Origin: Roseomonas alba
GTDB lineage: Bacteria > Pseudomonadota > Alphaproteobacteria > Acetobacterales > Acetobacteraceae
Direction: 5' to 3'
NCBI RefSeq assembly: GCF_019430885.1
Contig: NZ_JAHYBZ010000005.1
Location: 248,001 to 312,000 of the forward strand
Length of the DNA: 64,000 nt
Below are positions 1-9,264 of the stretch, in pieces. Under the pieces are notes generated by a model. That model did no database searches. It worked only from the letters and a program-made list of their open reading frames with translations, and had not been told where the DNA came from. The position numbers were made by a program, and so were the translations under genes. How positions within the stretch are numbered: the first letter of the stretch is position 1; every line of letters starts with the position of its first letter.

Positions 1-1
1 G

Positions 2-379
2 GCCATCAAGATCTTCCATCGCGACCATCCGGACCTGATGCTGCCCCTGATCTCGAAGGACGCCCGCTTTGTGGTGTGGCCCGGTACGGGCTCGCATGTG
101 GCAAACATGAACTATGTCCGGCTTGAGCCGGGCGAATCCAACGTCCCGCATGTGCATGTGGAATCCGAGGATACGATCTTCATCCTTGAAGGCAGCGGCA
201 CGATCCGTGACTTTGACAACGACTTGGCGATTCCGTTCACCGCCGGACAGGCAGTGCATGTGCCGATCGGCATCAAGCACGCGGTTTGCGCCGATCGCGG
301 GGTTGGCATTGTCAGCGTCGGCGGGCCCTCGCCGGCAGACAAGCCACTGTTACGCAAGGTCGGCGCGTTGCGGGATTGA
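2..379 (+). CDS. Cupin-domain protein, 5' end outside the window
   Basis: Small single-domain cupin. The reading frame is open to the window edge, and an internal ATG sits at 38, so the true start may lie upstream. Visible cupin motif 1 is PHVHVESEDTIFILEGSG, giving the metal-binding His-x-His and Glu. The second motif falls near VPIGIKHAV, which keeps a His. The fold is a small beta-barrel, and cupins this short are often sugar-isomerase-like, dioxygenase-like or sensory domains. The substrate cannot be told from sequence. It is followed by an IS3 scar on the other strand, so no operon partner is visible downstream. Confidence 0.8.
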   Translation, partial: AIKIFHRDHPDLMLPLISKDARFVVWPGTGSHVANMNYVRLEPGESNVPHVHVESEDTIFILEGSGTIRDFDNDLAIPFTAGQAVHVPIGIKHAVCADRGVGIVSVGGPSPADKPLLRKVGALRD

Positions 380-440
380 TGGAATGATGAGCGCCCATCG
401 AATGATCCGAGAACGATAATAGTCGGTCGCCGCCCGCTCC

Positions 441-640
441 TGCCCCCAACTCAGATACGGGTAGCTAGGCAGCTTCTCGAGTTTGGTTGCCCGTGTAACT
501 GAATCAGGCCCGCCCGACCGGAGAGCTTCCGGGCTTCACGAGCAGGCCTGCTGAGCCGCTCGGGCACCAAACTCCTGGGGCGTCGGATGGCCCAGGGCGC
601 TGTGAGGCTGGGACGCATTGTAGTCGCCCCGCTGGACCTT
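441..640 (-). mobile_element. IS3-family transposase (orfB) C-terminal scar
   Basis: On the minus strand the segment 625 to 536 reads DYNASQPHSALGHPTPQEF, the characteristic C-terminal tail of IS3-family OrfB transposases. The frame then shifts, and an AREA-type ending can be read in the next frame. The stretch near 441-480 (ccccaactcag, then taggcagcttctcg) closely matches the 3' end of a second IS3 scar at 53868-53895, so both appear to be leftovers of related elements. There is no DDE catalytic core, no orfA and no intact inverted repeat pair, so this is an inactive fragment. Confidence 0.7.
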
Positions 641-1043
641 TCCCCGCACCGCACGGGCACGCAGGATCAGCCGCGTCATCGTTGGATCGGCAGCTGGCAC
701 CGCCGCCGGGTAACCCTCCCCCCTGAACGGGATCCGCCTGTGGGGAGAGAGTTGGCCTCCTTGGAAGTAGGTAGGAAGCCGGACCACAGAAGGGGGCAGA
801 TCCAACCCCGCAGCCGGATCACATCACACGCCGATCCCGTTCCGGGGGGAAGCTCGTATGCACTGTGCCACCGGGAGCAACGATGCGGCGGCCGCGGCGA
901 ACGTCGTCGTCATGCTGATCGGCCGGAGACATCGGGCGGAAAGCCACGATCCGCATGACCGACCCGGATGGGCAGGCTGCTGCGATGCCGCACGAAAGTG
1001 GTGCAGCGAGCTCGCCAGCCTTGCCCCGGCACAGCGCGGGTTG
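641..1043. other. Gene-free stretch
   Basis: About 400 bases between the IS3 scar and the end of the AtzH-like gene. Frames are open by virtue of high GC but I recognise no protein, RNA or convincing hairpin here. It may be decayed mobile DNA continuing from the neighbouring scar. Confidence 0.4.
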
Positions 1044-1430
1044 TCACCGCATCAGGCTGACATGCGCCGCTACCACCTTCCATCCTTCGGGGGTGCGCAT
1101 CCAGGTCTGGCTCTGCCGCCCGCGTTGTCCCGTCGCGAGCACCACATACTCGGTATTCGCCACCGCGAAGTCGCGTCCGAAGGTGACGATGCGCGTATTC
1201 TCCAGTTGCCTCGCCCGCGCCTTGTGCTGCTCCGGCGTGCGGCTCGCGCGGAAGGCCGCGATCTGCGCGTGGCCATAGAGGTTCTCGCCCACGCCGTAGC
1301 GCAGCGTGTGCTCGCTGTCCCAGAAGCTGTCGTCCAACACGGCGACGTCGTTGTCCACCAGGCCCTGATCGTAGCGTTCGAAGGCAGCGCGGACTTCGGT
1401 GACCACCTCGGGGATGTTGATTTCGGTCAT
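1044..1430 (-). CDS. AtzH-like (DUF3225, NTF2-fold) protein
   Basis: 128 aa, a compact NTF2/SnoaL-type fold. The sequence around LDDSFWDSEHTLRYGVGENL and the end GWKVVAAHVSL match the DUF3225/AtzH family. AtzH is encoded beside the amidase AtzE in the cyanuric-acid/biuret pathway and appears beside amidases in many proteobacteria. The start codon overlaps the amidase stop by 4 bases (ATGA), indicating translational coupling and a joint function. It is the last gene of the dpp-like transporter operon. Family membership is clear. A role in triazine breakdown is not shown, because no atzD, atzF or atzG partner is visible. Confidence 0.85.
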   Translation of the reverse strand: MTEINIPEVVTEVRAAFERYDQGLVDNDVAVLDDSFWDSEHTLRYGVGENLYGHAQIAAFRASRTPEQHKARARQLENTRIVTFGRDFAVANTEYVVLATGQRGRQSQTWMRTPEGWKVVAAHVSLMR

Positions 1431-2605
1431 GCGGTCTCTTCCAGATAACGGGCGATGGCGGCGAGGCGCGCATCCGCGCCACGCCAGCCGATCAGCGACA
1501 GCCCGCAGGGCTTGCCGCCGGCGGTGGCGAGCGGAAGGTTGATCTGCGGGAGGCTGACCAGCCCCGCGAAGGAGGTCAGCAGCCCGATCCGCGCGGAGTA
1601 GCGATCGAGTTCGGAGAGCGACAGCCCGACCGGGGGTGCCGTAAACGGCGTGGTTGGGATGCACAGCAGTGCACCACCTTCCAGCAGGACACGCGCGCGC
1701 TCCACGGCGCGGCGCCGCGCGACCTGGGCGAGGGCGACCTGCTCCGCCGTGATGGCCGAGGCGTTGGCGAGATTGCGCGCGACGCTGTAGCCGAAGCGCG
1801 GGTTCACCGCGTCGATCCAGCCGCGGAAGGTCTGCCAGCTCTCCGCGCGCTGGAGGATATTGCGCTGGCTGGCCCAGACCTCGAGCTCGCCGGGCTCGGC
1901 GATGCTGACGGTCTCGGCACCGCCCAGCGCGGCACCGATGCGCGCCGCGACGGGGCGCAGCGCGGTGGCGACCTCCGCATCGGCGAAGGAGAAGGCGTCC
2001 TCGGCGATCAGGATGCGTGGCCTGTCCGGGGCGGGCAGGGTGGTGGCGAGCATCACCTCTGTCACGCGGGCGAAGGTCGCCGCATCGCGTGCAAACCAGC
2101 CCACCGTGTCGAAGGTCGGTGCCTGGCGGCAGCAGCCTTCCAGGGGCACCGCGCCCAGTGTGGTCCGCATGCCATACAGCCCGCAGAGGCTGGAGGGCAC
2201 GCGCACCGATCCGCCGGAATCCGTCCCGAGCGCGGTGTCGCACAGTCCGGCCGCGACGGCCGAGGCCGAGCCGCTCGACGACCCGCCCGGCAGGCAGCCC
2301 GGCGCGGCAGGATTGGGCGGCGTGCCGTTGAAGGGATTGTAGCCGAGGATGCCGAGCGAGATCTCGCAGGTGATGGTCTTGCCGACCAGCGTCGCGCCAC
2401 CGTCGAGCAACGCCTGCACCGCCCAGGCATGTGCCGTCGGCACGGGATGCGTCGCGCCCCAGTCGGGGTTGCCGCCGCCCGTGACATGGCCCGCTACGTC
2501 GAAAAGATCCTTTGCCGCGAAGGTCAGGCCGGCGAGCGGCCCGCCGGGCGCGCCGTCGATCTCCGCCCTGGGACCGGGCAGGAAGGCTTCGGCTGGAAAT
2601 TCCAT
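1427..2605 (-). CDS. Amidase-signature hydrolase, AtzE-like
   Basis: 392 aa cytoplasmic amidase of the amidase-signature family, on the short side (about 450 is usual). The Ser-cisSer-Lys triad is visible: Lys32 in AAKDLFDV, the serine cluster S109-S111 in PGGSSSGSA, and nucleophile Ser133 in GTDSGGSVR. It would hydrolyse a carboxamide to a carboxylate and ammonia. It lies 5 bases downstream of the transporter ATPase gene and overlaps the AtzH-like gene, so the operon imports a peptide-like or amide compound and releases nitrogen from it. AtzE-like is suggested by the AtzH partner. A general amidase or a Gat-like paralogue remains possible, but GatB and GatC are absent. Confidence 0.85.
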   Translation of the reverse strand: MEFPAEAFLPGPRAEIDGAPGGPLAGLTFAAKDLFDVAGHVTGGGNPDWGATHPVPTAHAWAVQALLDGGATLVGKTITCEISLGILGYNPFNGTPPNPAAPGCLPGGSSSGSASAVAAGLCDTALGTDSGGSVRVPSSLCGLYGMRTTLGAVPLEGCCRQAPTFDTVGWFARDAATFARVTEVMLATTLPAPDRPRILIAEDAFSFADAEVATALRPVAARIGAALGGAETVSIAEPGELEVWASQRNILQRAESWQTFRGWIDAVNPRFGYSVARNLANASAITAEQVALAQVARRRAVERARVLLEGGALLCIPTTPFTAPPVGLSLSELDRYSARIGLLTSFAGLVSLPQINLPLATAGGKPCGLSLIGWRGADARLAAIARYLEETA

Positions 2606-2610
2606 GATCG

Positions 2611-4239
2611 CTACTCCGCGGGAACCGGCATGTGAGCGCTCCAGGCGGCGCCGGGGACGGCGTCAAACAGTGCCTTGGTGTAGGGGTGGCTGGGTGCGCT
2701 GAAGATCTGCGCAGCCGGCCCGATCTCGACGATCGACCCATGGCGCATCACGGCGATGCGGTCGCAGATCAGCAGGGCGACACGCAGGTCGTGGGTGACA
2801 AACAGCATCGAGATGCCGAGCTTCGCCTTGATGTCCGCAAGCAGGTCCAGCACCTGCGCCTGCACGGAGACGTCGAGGGCCGAGACCGGCTCGTCCGCCA
2901 CCAGCACATCCGGTTCCAGCGCGAGCGCGCGGGCAATGCCGATGCGCTGCCGCTGCCCGCCTGAGAATTCATGCGGATAGCGATCGGCGGCGGAGGGATC
3001 GAGCCCGACCAGGCCGAGCAACCGGCGCGCGCGCGCCTGGGCCTCCTTCGCCGCGACGCCGTGGATGATCGGCCCTTCGGCGATGATGTCCGCCACACGC
3101 TGGCGCGGATCGAGCGAGGCATAGGGATCCTGGAACACCATCTGGATGCGGCGGCGGTGGGGCCGCATGGCGCGCGGCGCCAGATGCGTGATCGCCTCGC
3201 CTTCCAGAATGATGTCCCCGGAATCGATGCCGAGCAGCCGCGTCATCGCGCGCGCCAGCGTCGACTTTCCCGATCCGGATTCCCCGACGAGGCCGAGCGT
3301 CTCGCCCCGATGCAGCTGCACGCTGACATGGTCGAGCGCGCGCGTGGCCCGCCCGCGCACGAAGAGACCCCGCGCCGCATAGGATTTTGCCACATCGATG
3401 GCTTCGAGCACCACCAGGCCCGGCTCCGTCGCCGGCCGGTCCGGCACCACCAGCCGCGGCACCGCTGCGAGCAGAGCCTTGGTATAGGGATGCTGCGGTT
3501 CGTTCAGCACTGCATCGCGCGGGCCGGATTCCACCAGCACGCCTTTCTGGAGCACCGCGACCTGGTCGGCGATGTCGGCCACCACGCCGAAATCATGGGT
3601 GATGAACAGCACCGCCGTGCCGTGTTCGCGCTGCAATTCGTGGATCAGGTGCAGGATCTGCGCCTGGGTGGTGACATCGAGCGCGGTGGTCGGTTCGTCC
3701 GCGATCAGCAGCTTCGGTTCCAGCGCCAGCGCCATGGCGATCATCGCGCGCTGCCGCTGCCCACCGGAAAGCTGATGCGGATAGGACCGCGCGATCTTCT
3801 CCGGATCTGGCAGATGCACATCGGCCAGCAGCTTAACCACGCGCGCCCGGCGTTCGGCGCGGCCCAGCGTGGTGTGGATGCGGAAGACCTCCTCGATCTG
3901 CCGGCCGATGCGGTGCAGCGGGTTCAGCGCCGTCATCGGTTCCTGGAAGATCATGCCGATGCGCGCGCCGCGGATCTTCGCCATATCCCGGGGCGCGATC
4001 GTGGCGAGGTTCTGGCCTTCGAAGAGAATGCGCCCACTCGTGACGCGCACGCGCGGCGCCGGCAGCAACCCCAGTACGGCCCGGGCGGCAAGCGACTTGC
4101 CGGAGCCGGATTCGCCGATCAGGCAGGTGACCTCCCCCGCGCGCAGGGTGAGGTTCATGCCGGTGACCGCGCTTGGCCGATCCGCGCCCTTCGGCAGGCT
4201 GATGGTCAGGTCCTGGATGTCGAGGACGATGTCGCTCAT
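2611..4239 (-). CDS. Dipeptide/oligopeptide ABC transporter, fused DppD-DppF ATPase
   Basis: 542 aa protein with two complete ABC ATPase domains in tandem (about 1-265 and 275-542), corresponding to DppD and DppF fused. Each half has Walker A ([17 protein letters not shown]), signature ([16 protein letters not shown]) and Walker B ([24 protein letters not shown]). Each half also ends in the HPYTKAL oligopeptide-binding-type tail ([24 protein letters not shown]). It powers import through the DppB/DppC-type channel encoded upstream. The chosen ATG at 4239 overlaps the permease stop by 4 bases. An upstream in-frame extension exists but would overlap the permease gene extensively. Confidence 0.95.
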   Translation of the reverse strand: MSDIVLDIQDLTISLPKGADRPSAVTGMNLTLRAGEVTCLIGESGSGKSLAARAVLGLLPAPRVRVTSGRILFEGQNLATIAPRDMAKIRGARIGMIFQEPMTALNPLHRIGRQIEEVFRIHTTLGRAERRARVVKLLADVHLPDPEKIARSYPHQLSGGQRQRAMIAMALALEPKLLIADEPTTALDVTTQAQILHLIHELQREHGTAVLFITHDFGVVADIADQVAVLQKGVLVESGPRDAVLNEPQHPYTKALLAAVPRLVVPDRPATEPGLVVLEAIDVAKSYAARGLFVRGRATRALDHVSVQLHRGETLGLVGESGSGKSTLARAMTRLLGIDSGDIILEGEAITHLAPRAMRPHRRRIQMVFQDPYASLDPRQRVADIIAEGPIIHGVAAKEAQARARRLLGLVGLDPSAADRYPHEFSGGQRQRIGIARALALEPDVLVADEPVSALDVSVQAQVLDLLADIKAKLGISMLFVTHDLRVALLICDRIAVMRHGSIVEIGPAAQIFSAPSHPYTKALFDAVPGAAWSAHMPVPAE

Positions 4240-5066
4240 CGTTCGCGCAGCCTCGGGTTCAGCGCCTCGTTCAGCCCGTCGCCGACGAGGTTGATCGACA
4301 GGACGGTGAGCAGGATGGCGATGCCGGGGAAGGTGCAGACCCACCAGGCGGTGCGCAGCGACACGCGCCCCGCGCTGATCTGCAGCCCCCAACTCATGAT
4401 GTTCGGATCGCCGAGGCCGAGGAAGGCGAGCCCGGTCTCCAGCAGGATCGCGGTGGCCACCAGCAGCGAGCCCACGGTGATGATGGCCGACAGGCAGTTC
4501 GGCAGCAGGTGGCGGAAGATGATGCGCGGCCCGCTGGCGCCGAGGCCGAGGCTCGCCAGGATGAACTCGCGCCCGCCCAGGGCGACGAACTCGCCGCGCA
4601 CCAGCCGCGCGATGCCGGGCCAGGACACCGCCGCGATGGCGATGATGACGCTGAGCAGCGAGGGCGAGAGGATGACCACCAGCAGCATGGCCAGCAGGAA
4701 GGCGGGTATGGTCTGGAAGAACTCGGTGACGCGCATCAGCACGATGTCCACCGTGCCACGGTAATAGCCGGCGATGCCGCCGATCATGGCACCGAAGATC
4801 ACGGCGGAGAGCGCGGCCGCGATGCCGATCAGCAATGACGTGCGGGCACCTTCCGCCACGCCTGCCGCGACATCGCGTCCCAGCGCATCCGTGCCGAGTG
4901 GGAATTGCAGGCTCGGCGGCTGCAAGGGCTGTCCCGCCAGGCTGAAGGCGCCCTTCGGATACAGGAACGGTGCGAGGACCGACACCAGCACGATGATCGC
5001 GATGACGATCGCCCCGAGCACCGCCATGCGGTTGCGCGCGAAGCGCCTCAGCCCGTCAGGCATCAC
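4236..5066 (-). CDS. Peptide-type ABC transporter permease (DppC-like)
   Basis: 276 aa inner-membrane permease with the N-terminal DppC/OppC cap region followed by about five or six membrane spans. The coupling-helix segment around LVRGEFVALGGREFILAS corresponds to the EAA loop that contacts the ATPase. It forms a heterodimeric channel with the DppB-like protein. It overlaps both neighbours by 4 bases, consistent with one polycistronic message. Substrate is set mostly by the binding protein upstream and cannot be fixed from this sequence. Confidence 0.93.
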   Translation of the reverse strand: MMPDGLRRFARNRMAVLGAIVIAIIVLVSVLAPFLYPKGAFSLAGQPLQPPSLQFPLGTDALGRDVAAGVAEGARTSLLIGIAAALSAVIFGAMIGGIAGYYRGTVDIVLMRVTEFFQTIPAFLLAMLLVVILSPSLLSVIIAIAAVSWPGIARLVRGEFVALGGREFILASLGLGASGPRIIFRHLLPNCLSAIITVGSLLVATAILLETGLAFLGLGDPNIMSWGLQISAGRVSLRTAWWVCTFPGIAILLTVLSINLVGDGLNEALNPRLRER

Positions 5067-6034
5067 GCCTGGATCCTGGGATCGAGCAGCACATAGAGCA
5101 GTTCCACGATCAGGTTGATCGCCACGACGATGCAGGCGGAGATGAAGAAGATGCCGAGCAGCAGATTGAGGTCGCGCGATTGCAGCGCCGTGAAGGCGAG
5201 GGTGCCGACGCCGGGCCAGCCGAAGACCGTCTCGACCACGATCGAGCCGCCGATCAGGTTGCCGGCCTGCACGCCCGCCATGGTCAGCACCGGCAGGAAG
5301 GCATTGCGCAGCATGTGGCCGAACATGATGCGTGTCTCGGTCTGCCCCTTGGCGCGCGCGGTCACGACATAGTCCATGCCGGTCTGTTCCAGCATGGAGG
5401 CCCGCATCACCCGCGTGTAGAGCGCGAGGTAGAAGAGCCCGAGCGCCATGGCCGGCATCACGAGGTGCAGGGCGATGTCCTGCACGCGCTCCCAGCCCTC
5501 ATAGCCCTCGGCGATGTTCTCGAAGCCGCTGGTCGGCAGCCAGCCGAGGGTGAGGGAGAACACCACGATCAGCATGAGCCCGAGCCAGAAGCCCGGCGTC
5601 GCGTAGCAGATCAGCGTGGCGACCGAAATCGCCGCATCGCGCCAGGTGTTGCGCGCCACCGCGGCCAGCAGCCCGAGCAGCGTGCCGAGCGCCAGCGCCA
5701 TGGTGAAGGCCGTGCTCATCAGCAGCAGCGTCGGCCCGAGCCGTTCGAGAATCAGGTCCAGAACCGGCGAGTCATTGCGGAAGGAGAAACCGAGGTCGAA
5801 ACGCAGTGCAGCGGTGATGTAGGCGATGAACTGCTCCGGCATGGGCCGGTCGAGGCCGAATTTCTGTCGCAGCAGCTCGGTGTATTCCGGCGTCGCCGCG
5901 CCGCTTTCCCCCGCCAGCACCGAAGCCGCATCGCCGGGCGCGAGGCGGATGAGGAAGAAGTTCAGGACGAGGATGCCGAAAATGACGGGCACCGCCAGCA
6001 GCAGGCGGTACCCGAAATATCGCCAGCGGCGCAT
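5063..6034 (-). CDS. Peptide-type ABC transporter permease (DppB-like)
   Basis: 323 aa inner-membrane permease of the DppB/OppB family, which starts with a short cytoplasmic end and a first span (LLLAVPVIFGILVLNFFLI). The family motif LAPGDAA follows it. The EAA-type loop is near YVVTARAKGQ. It pairs with the DppC-like protein, with which it overlaps by 4 bases, and lies 3 bases after the binding-protein gene. Confidence 0.93.
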   Translation of the reverse strand: MRRWRYFGYRLLLAVPVIFGILVLNFFLIRLAPGDAASVLAGESGAATPEYTELLRQKFGLDRPMPEQFIAYITAALRFDLGFSFRNDSPVLDLILERLGPTLLLMSTAFTMALALGTLLGLLAAVARNTWRDAAISVATLICYATPGFWLGLMLIVVFSLTLGWLPTSGFENIAEGYEGWERVQDIALHLVMPAMALGLFYLALYTRVMRASMLEQTGMDYVVTARAKGQTETRIMFGHMLRNAFLPVLTMAGVQAGNLIGGSIVVETVFGWPGVGTLAFTALQSRDLNLLLGIFFISACIVVAINLIVELLYVLLDPRIQA

Positions 6035-6037
6035 GGG

Positions 6038-7654
6038 TCAGCGTTCCAGCCAGGCCCTGTCCAAGGCCTGATAGGCACCGAGCGGACCGGTGTGGTCGTG
6101 CAGTTTCCTGTTGAAGATGGTGACGTACTGGACCTCGCACAGCCAGGCGCCGGGGCTGTCCTCCACCAGGATCTGCTGCGCCTGGTGATACAGTTCCGCG
6201 CGCTTCGCGTGGTCGTTCTCCCGCGTCGCCGCATCCATGATCCGGTCGAGTTCCGGATTGCGATAGTCCTTGTTGTTCACAAAGGTCGTGCCGCGCCGGA
6301 TCGCCGAGGAGACATAGTGGCGATGCACGCCCACCACCGGATCGGCGCCGGCGGAATAGAACGGCTCGTTGATGTCGAAATCATAGTCAGTGTAGCAGCG
6401 CCGCAGCCAGGTGGCGGTGTCCTCGCTGCGCAGCGTGAGGTCGATGCCGATCTGCGCCAGCGCCTGCTTGATGTATTCGCCCTGACGCAGCCATTGCTCG
6501 CCGAAGGAGTTGATCTCCAGATACAGCGACATGCGCTTTCCGTCGGCCCCGCGCGGGAAGCCGGCCTCGTCCATCAGGCGGTTGGCGATCTCGATGCGGT
6601 CGGGCACGTCGAAGCGGCGCACTTGGTCGGTATAGAAGCCCTGGGTCGCGAAGACCGAGCTCAGCGGCCCGGTCGCCGGCTTGGCGAAGCCATAGAGCAC
6701 GTTGTCGACGAGGAACTGCCGGTCGATCGCATAGGCGATGGCCTGGCGCACTTCCTTCTTCGCAAGGTTCGGGCGGCGCGTGTTGAATTCCAGCGTCGTC
6801 AGCGCCGCCGTCATGCCGTAGCCCCGCGTCGTGCTGTCGAGGATCGGGTTTGCCTGCAGGCGCCGGATGTCGGCGGCATTGACCGCGCTGTAGGCGGCGT
6901 AGTGCGCCTCGCCGGCCTCCAGCGCCGCGGAGCGCGTCGACGCGTCGGGAATGAAGCGTGCGATGATGCGGTTGAGCATCGGCAGCCCCGGCTTCCAGTA
7001 GCGGTCGTTGCGATCGAGGCGGATGAACTGTCCGCGGCTCCATTCCGCGAACTTGAAGGGGCCGGTGCCGATCGGGCGGTTCGCGCTCGGGTTCTGCATG
7101 GGCTGCGTGCCCTCGAACACCGATTTGCAGACGATCGGGATGTAGTTCGCGGAGAGCGAAACCATCAGATACGGCGCCGGATTGGCAAGGTTGAACACCG
7201 CGGTCAGCGGATCCGGCGTGTCGATGGAGGTGAGCTCGGCGAGGATCACCGGCCCGTTCGGGTTCACCTTCTTCGCGATCTCCATGAAGGAGTACTGCAC
7301 ATCGGCGCTGGTGAAGGGCTGGCCGTTGTGGAAGGTCACGCCTTCCTGCAGGCGGAAGGTGATGGTTTTGCCGTCCGGGCTGATCTCCCACGATTTCGCG
7401 AGCAGAGGTGCCGGCTTCAGGTCCCAGTCATAGGTGAGCAGGCCTTCATAGATCTGCGTCGTCACGGGCGGGATATTGCCTGCGGAGACGGCGTAGGCTG
7501 CCAGCGTTGAAGGCTCAGGATGGACGAGCATTACCATCGTGCCGCCCCGACGCGGTGAGGCTGTCTGTGCCTTTGCGCCATTGGCGATCGCCCCAAACAC
7601 GCTGGCGAGCAGGAGCGCGCGGCGGCCAGGACGGATGGATTGCAGATCGAACAT
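6038..7654 (-). CDS. Periplasmic binding protein of peptide-type ABC transporter (SBP_bac_5)
   Basis: 538 aa exported cluster-C solute-binding protein, first gene of the transporter-amidase operon. From the ATG at 7654 it has a basic stretch (RPGRRALLLASVFGA) and a cleavable signal ending near AKAQ. The family features GGTMVMLVHPEPSTL and GLLTYDWDLKPAPLLAKSWEISPDG are evident. A longer in-frame start at 7738 exists but would bury the signal peptide. Members bind di- and oligopeptides, nickel, glutathione or opines. The downstream amidase suggests an amide-bearing ligand. Confidence 0.92.
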   Translation of the reverse strand: MFDLQSIRPGRRALLLASVFGAIANGAKAQTASPRRGGTMVMLVHPEPSTLAAYAVSAGNIPPVTTQIYEGLLTYDWDLKPAPLLAKSWEISPDGKTITFRLQEGVTFHNGQPFTSADVQYSFMEIAKKVNPNGPVILAELTSIDTPDPLTAVFNLANPAPYLMVSLSANYIPIVCKSVFEGTQPMQNPSANRPIGTGPFKFAEWSRGQFIRLDRNDRYWKPGLPMLNRIIARFIPDASTRSAALEAGEAHYAAYSAVNAADIRRLQANPILDSTTRGYGMTAALTTLEFNTRRPNLAKKEVRQAIAYAIDRQFLVDNVLYGFAKPATGPLSSVFATQGFYTDQVRRFDVPDRIEIANRLMDEAGFPRGADGKRMSLYLEINSFGEQWLRQGEYIKQALAQIGIDLTLRSEDTATWLRRCYTDYDFDINEPFYSAGADPVVGVHRHYVSSAIRRGTTFVNNKDYRNPELDRIMDAATRENDHAKRAELYHQAQQILVEDSPGAWLCEVQYVTIFNRKLHDHTGPLGAYQALDRAWLER

Positions 7655-7831
7655 CGAGGTTACCCCGGAACTGCTAGGCCGAATGTGGCCGCCGGGCATG
7701 GAGCAATATGCGCGCCACTCGATCTGCGTCATGCGCATATGAGCGCTGCGTACAAATCAGGCATCCTCCGAATGGACGGAGCACGGACGCAAACACCGGT
7801 AAGGATTAGAGCCTCTTCTGATCAGTCTAGG

Positions 7832-8292
7832 TGTCTGATCCCAGGGTTTGATGGTGCTGTGTCTTCCTGGCCATCGAAGGACGCGCTAAGGGCCAGGTTC
7901 TCCACGGGAGCGCCCGCACGACAGAGGCGGTCCGTCGAGCGATCCAGCATAATCAAGCGAGCCCGAGGGACCTGGCGCGACACTACGGGGTAAACCCGAA
8001 GATCATCGCCAAGTGGCGCAAGCGATCCTCAGGGACCGACCAGCCCACCGGCCCGAAGGCGCCACGCTCAACCACTCCGTCTGCAGAGCAGGATGTCACC
8101 GTCAAGCGCTTCCACCACGAAAGCCACGACCAGCTCCGACGGCAACTCGATGCCTTCGTCGCCGCCTGCAATTTCGCCCAGCGCCTCAAACGCCTGCGCG
8201 GCCTCACTCCATACGAATACATCTGCAAGGCATGGGCCGATCAGCCCCAACGCTTCACCCAAACCCGCACCATCAAATGCCGGGACTAAACA
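7832..8292 (+). mobile_element. 461-bp internally deleted IS481-type element
   Basis: The ends are TGTCTGATCCCAGGGTTTGA and its imperfect inverse (about 20 of 26 positions match when the flanking AGG/CCT is included), beginning TGT and ending ACA as in the IS481 family. Inside, one frame from about 7891 reads the IS481 transposase N-terminus (GQVLHGSARTTEAVRRAIQ, LARHYGVNPKIIAKW). At about 8092 it switches in frame to the C-terminal tail (VKRFHHESHDQLRRQLDAF, GLTPYEYICKAW). The DDE core between them is gone, and the usual start ATG before GQVLHG is AAG. The left flank TCTAGG fits the NCTAGN target of IS481. The right flank CCTGGC is only similar. It sits one base from the neighbouring Bug stop codon. 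Confidence 0.8.
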
Positions 8293-8298
8293 CCTGGC

Positions 8299-9264
8299 TC
8301 ACAGCTGCGCGCCTGAGATCCGAACAAGATTCTGCCAGAAGGACGTCTCGCTTTCAGCTCGCTGGCGCATGACCGCAGGGCTCGATGATACGGGCCGCGC
8401 GCCAGCGGCGGTGATGCGCTGCGCAATCTCGGGTCGCGCAATGATATCGCGCAGGGCGGTGGATACCGTCTCCACGATCGGCGCTGGCGTCGCGGCTGGT
8501 GCGACGAAGCCGGCCCATACCGCGGCCTCGAAACCGAGCATCCCGAGTTCCGTAAAGGTCGGCACATCAGGCAGCAGGGGCGTACGCGACGCATCGGCCA
8601 TGGCGAGAGCACGGACCTGGCTGCTCTCGATCAGCGGTAGCCAGCTCGCGAGGTTGTCGATGGCGAACAGTACGTCACCGCGCAGCATGTTCGGCGCGGC
8701 ATCCGCCGCCCCGCGGAAGGGGACGTGCGTGACGCGAATCCCGTTCCGCTGTCCGAAGAGCTCGCCCAGCAGATGAGAGGTGAAGCCCACACCGCTGCTG
8801 GCGAAATTCACGCCATCCGGTCGTGGCCTGGCCCAGGTCACAAACTCCGCCACGCTACGTGACGGAACAAAGGCCGTCGGCACGATCATGACATTCGCGT
8901 TCTCCCAGCAGATAGCGACGAAGGCGAGGTCACGCATCGGGATGATCGGCAGGCTGCGGTAGAGGAACTGGTTGGTCACCCACTGCGTCACCGTCCCGAC
9001 GCCGAAGGTGTAACCATCGGGTGCTGCGCGGGCAGTCGCTTCCGTACCGATATTGCCGCCGGCGCCGCCACGGTTCTCGACGACGAAGGGTTGCCCGAAG
9101 CGCCCCGACAACTCGGCGGCCAGGATACGTGCCAGAACATCGGAGGATCCGCCTGCAGGGTTCGGCACGATGATGCGGACGGGCCGTGTCGGCCAGGTCT
9201 GCGCGGCCGCGGGCGGCGACAGGGCCGCGGTGGCCCCCGTGACGAGGACGGTGCGGCGCCTCAC
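8299..9264 (-). CDS. Bug/TctC-family periplasmic receptor
   Basis: 321 aa tripartite tricarboxylate-type solute receptor with a signal peptide (RRRTVLVTGATAALSPPAAA). Family landmarks are present: TWPTRPVRIIVPNPAGG, VVENRGGAGGNIG, a DGYTFG segment and PDVPTFTE. Such receptors bind carboxylates, amides or aromatic acids in the periplasm. No TctA or TctB membrane subunits are encoded nearby. It overlaps the preceding Bug gene by 4 bases and ends the hyuAB operon. The IS481 remnant begins right behind its stop codon. Confidence 0.92.
   Translation of the reverse strand: MRRRTVLVTGATAALSPPAAAQTWPTRPVRIIVPNPAGGSSDVLARILAAELSGRFGQPFVVENRGGAGGNIGTEATARAAPDGYTFGVGTVTQWVTNQFLYRSLPIIPMRDLAFVAICWENANVMIVPTAFVPSRSVAEFVTWARPRPDGVNFASSGVGFTSHLLGELFGQRNGIRVTHVPFRGAADAAPNMLRGDVLFAIDNLASWLPLIESSQVRALAMADASRTPLLPDVPTFTELGMLGFEAAVWAGFVAPAATPAPIVETVSTALRDIIARPEIAQRITAAGARPVSSSPAVMRQRAESETSFWQNLVRISGAQL

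Noticed and set aside
5180-7510. A 776-codon plus-strand open frame
   Set aside because: It is antisense to well-supported dppB-like and receptor genes and has the His/Arg/Asp-rich composition of high-GC shadow frames.
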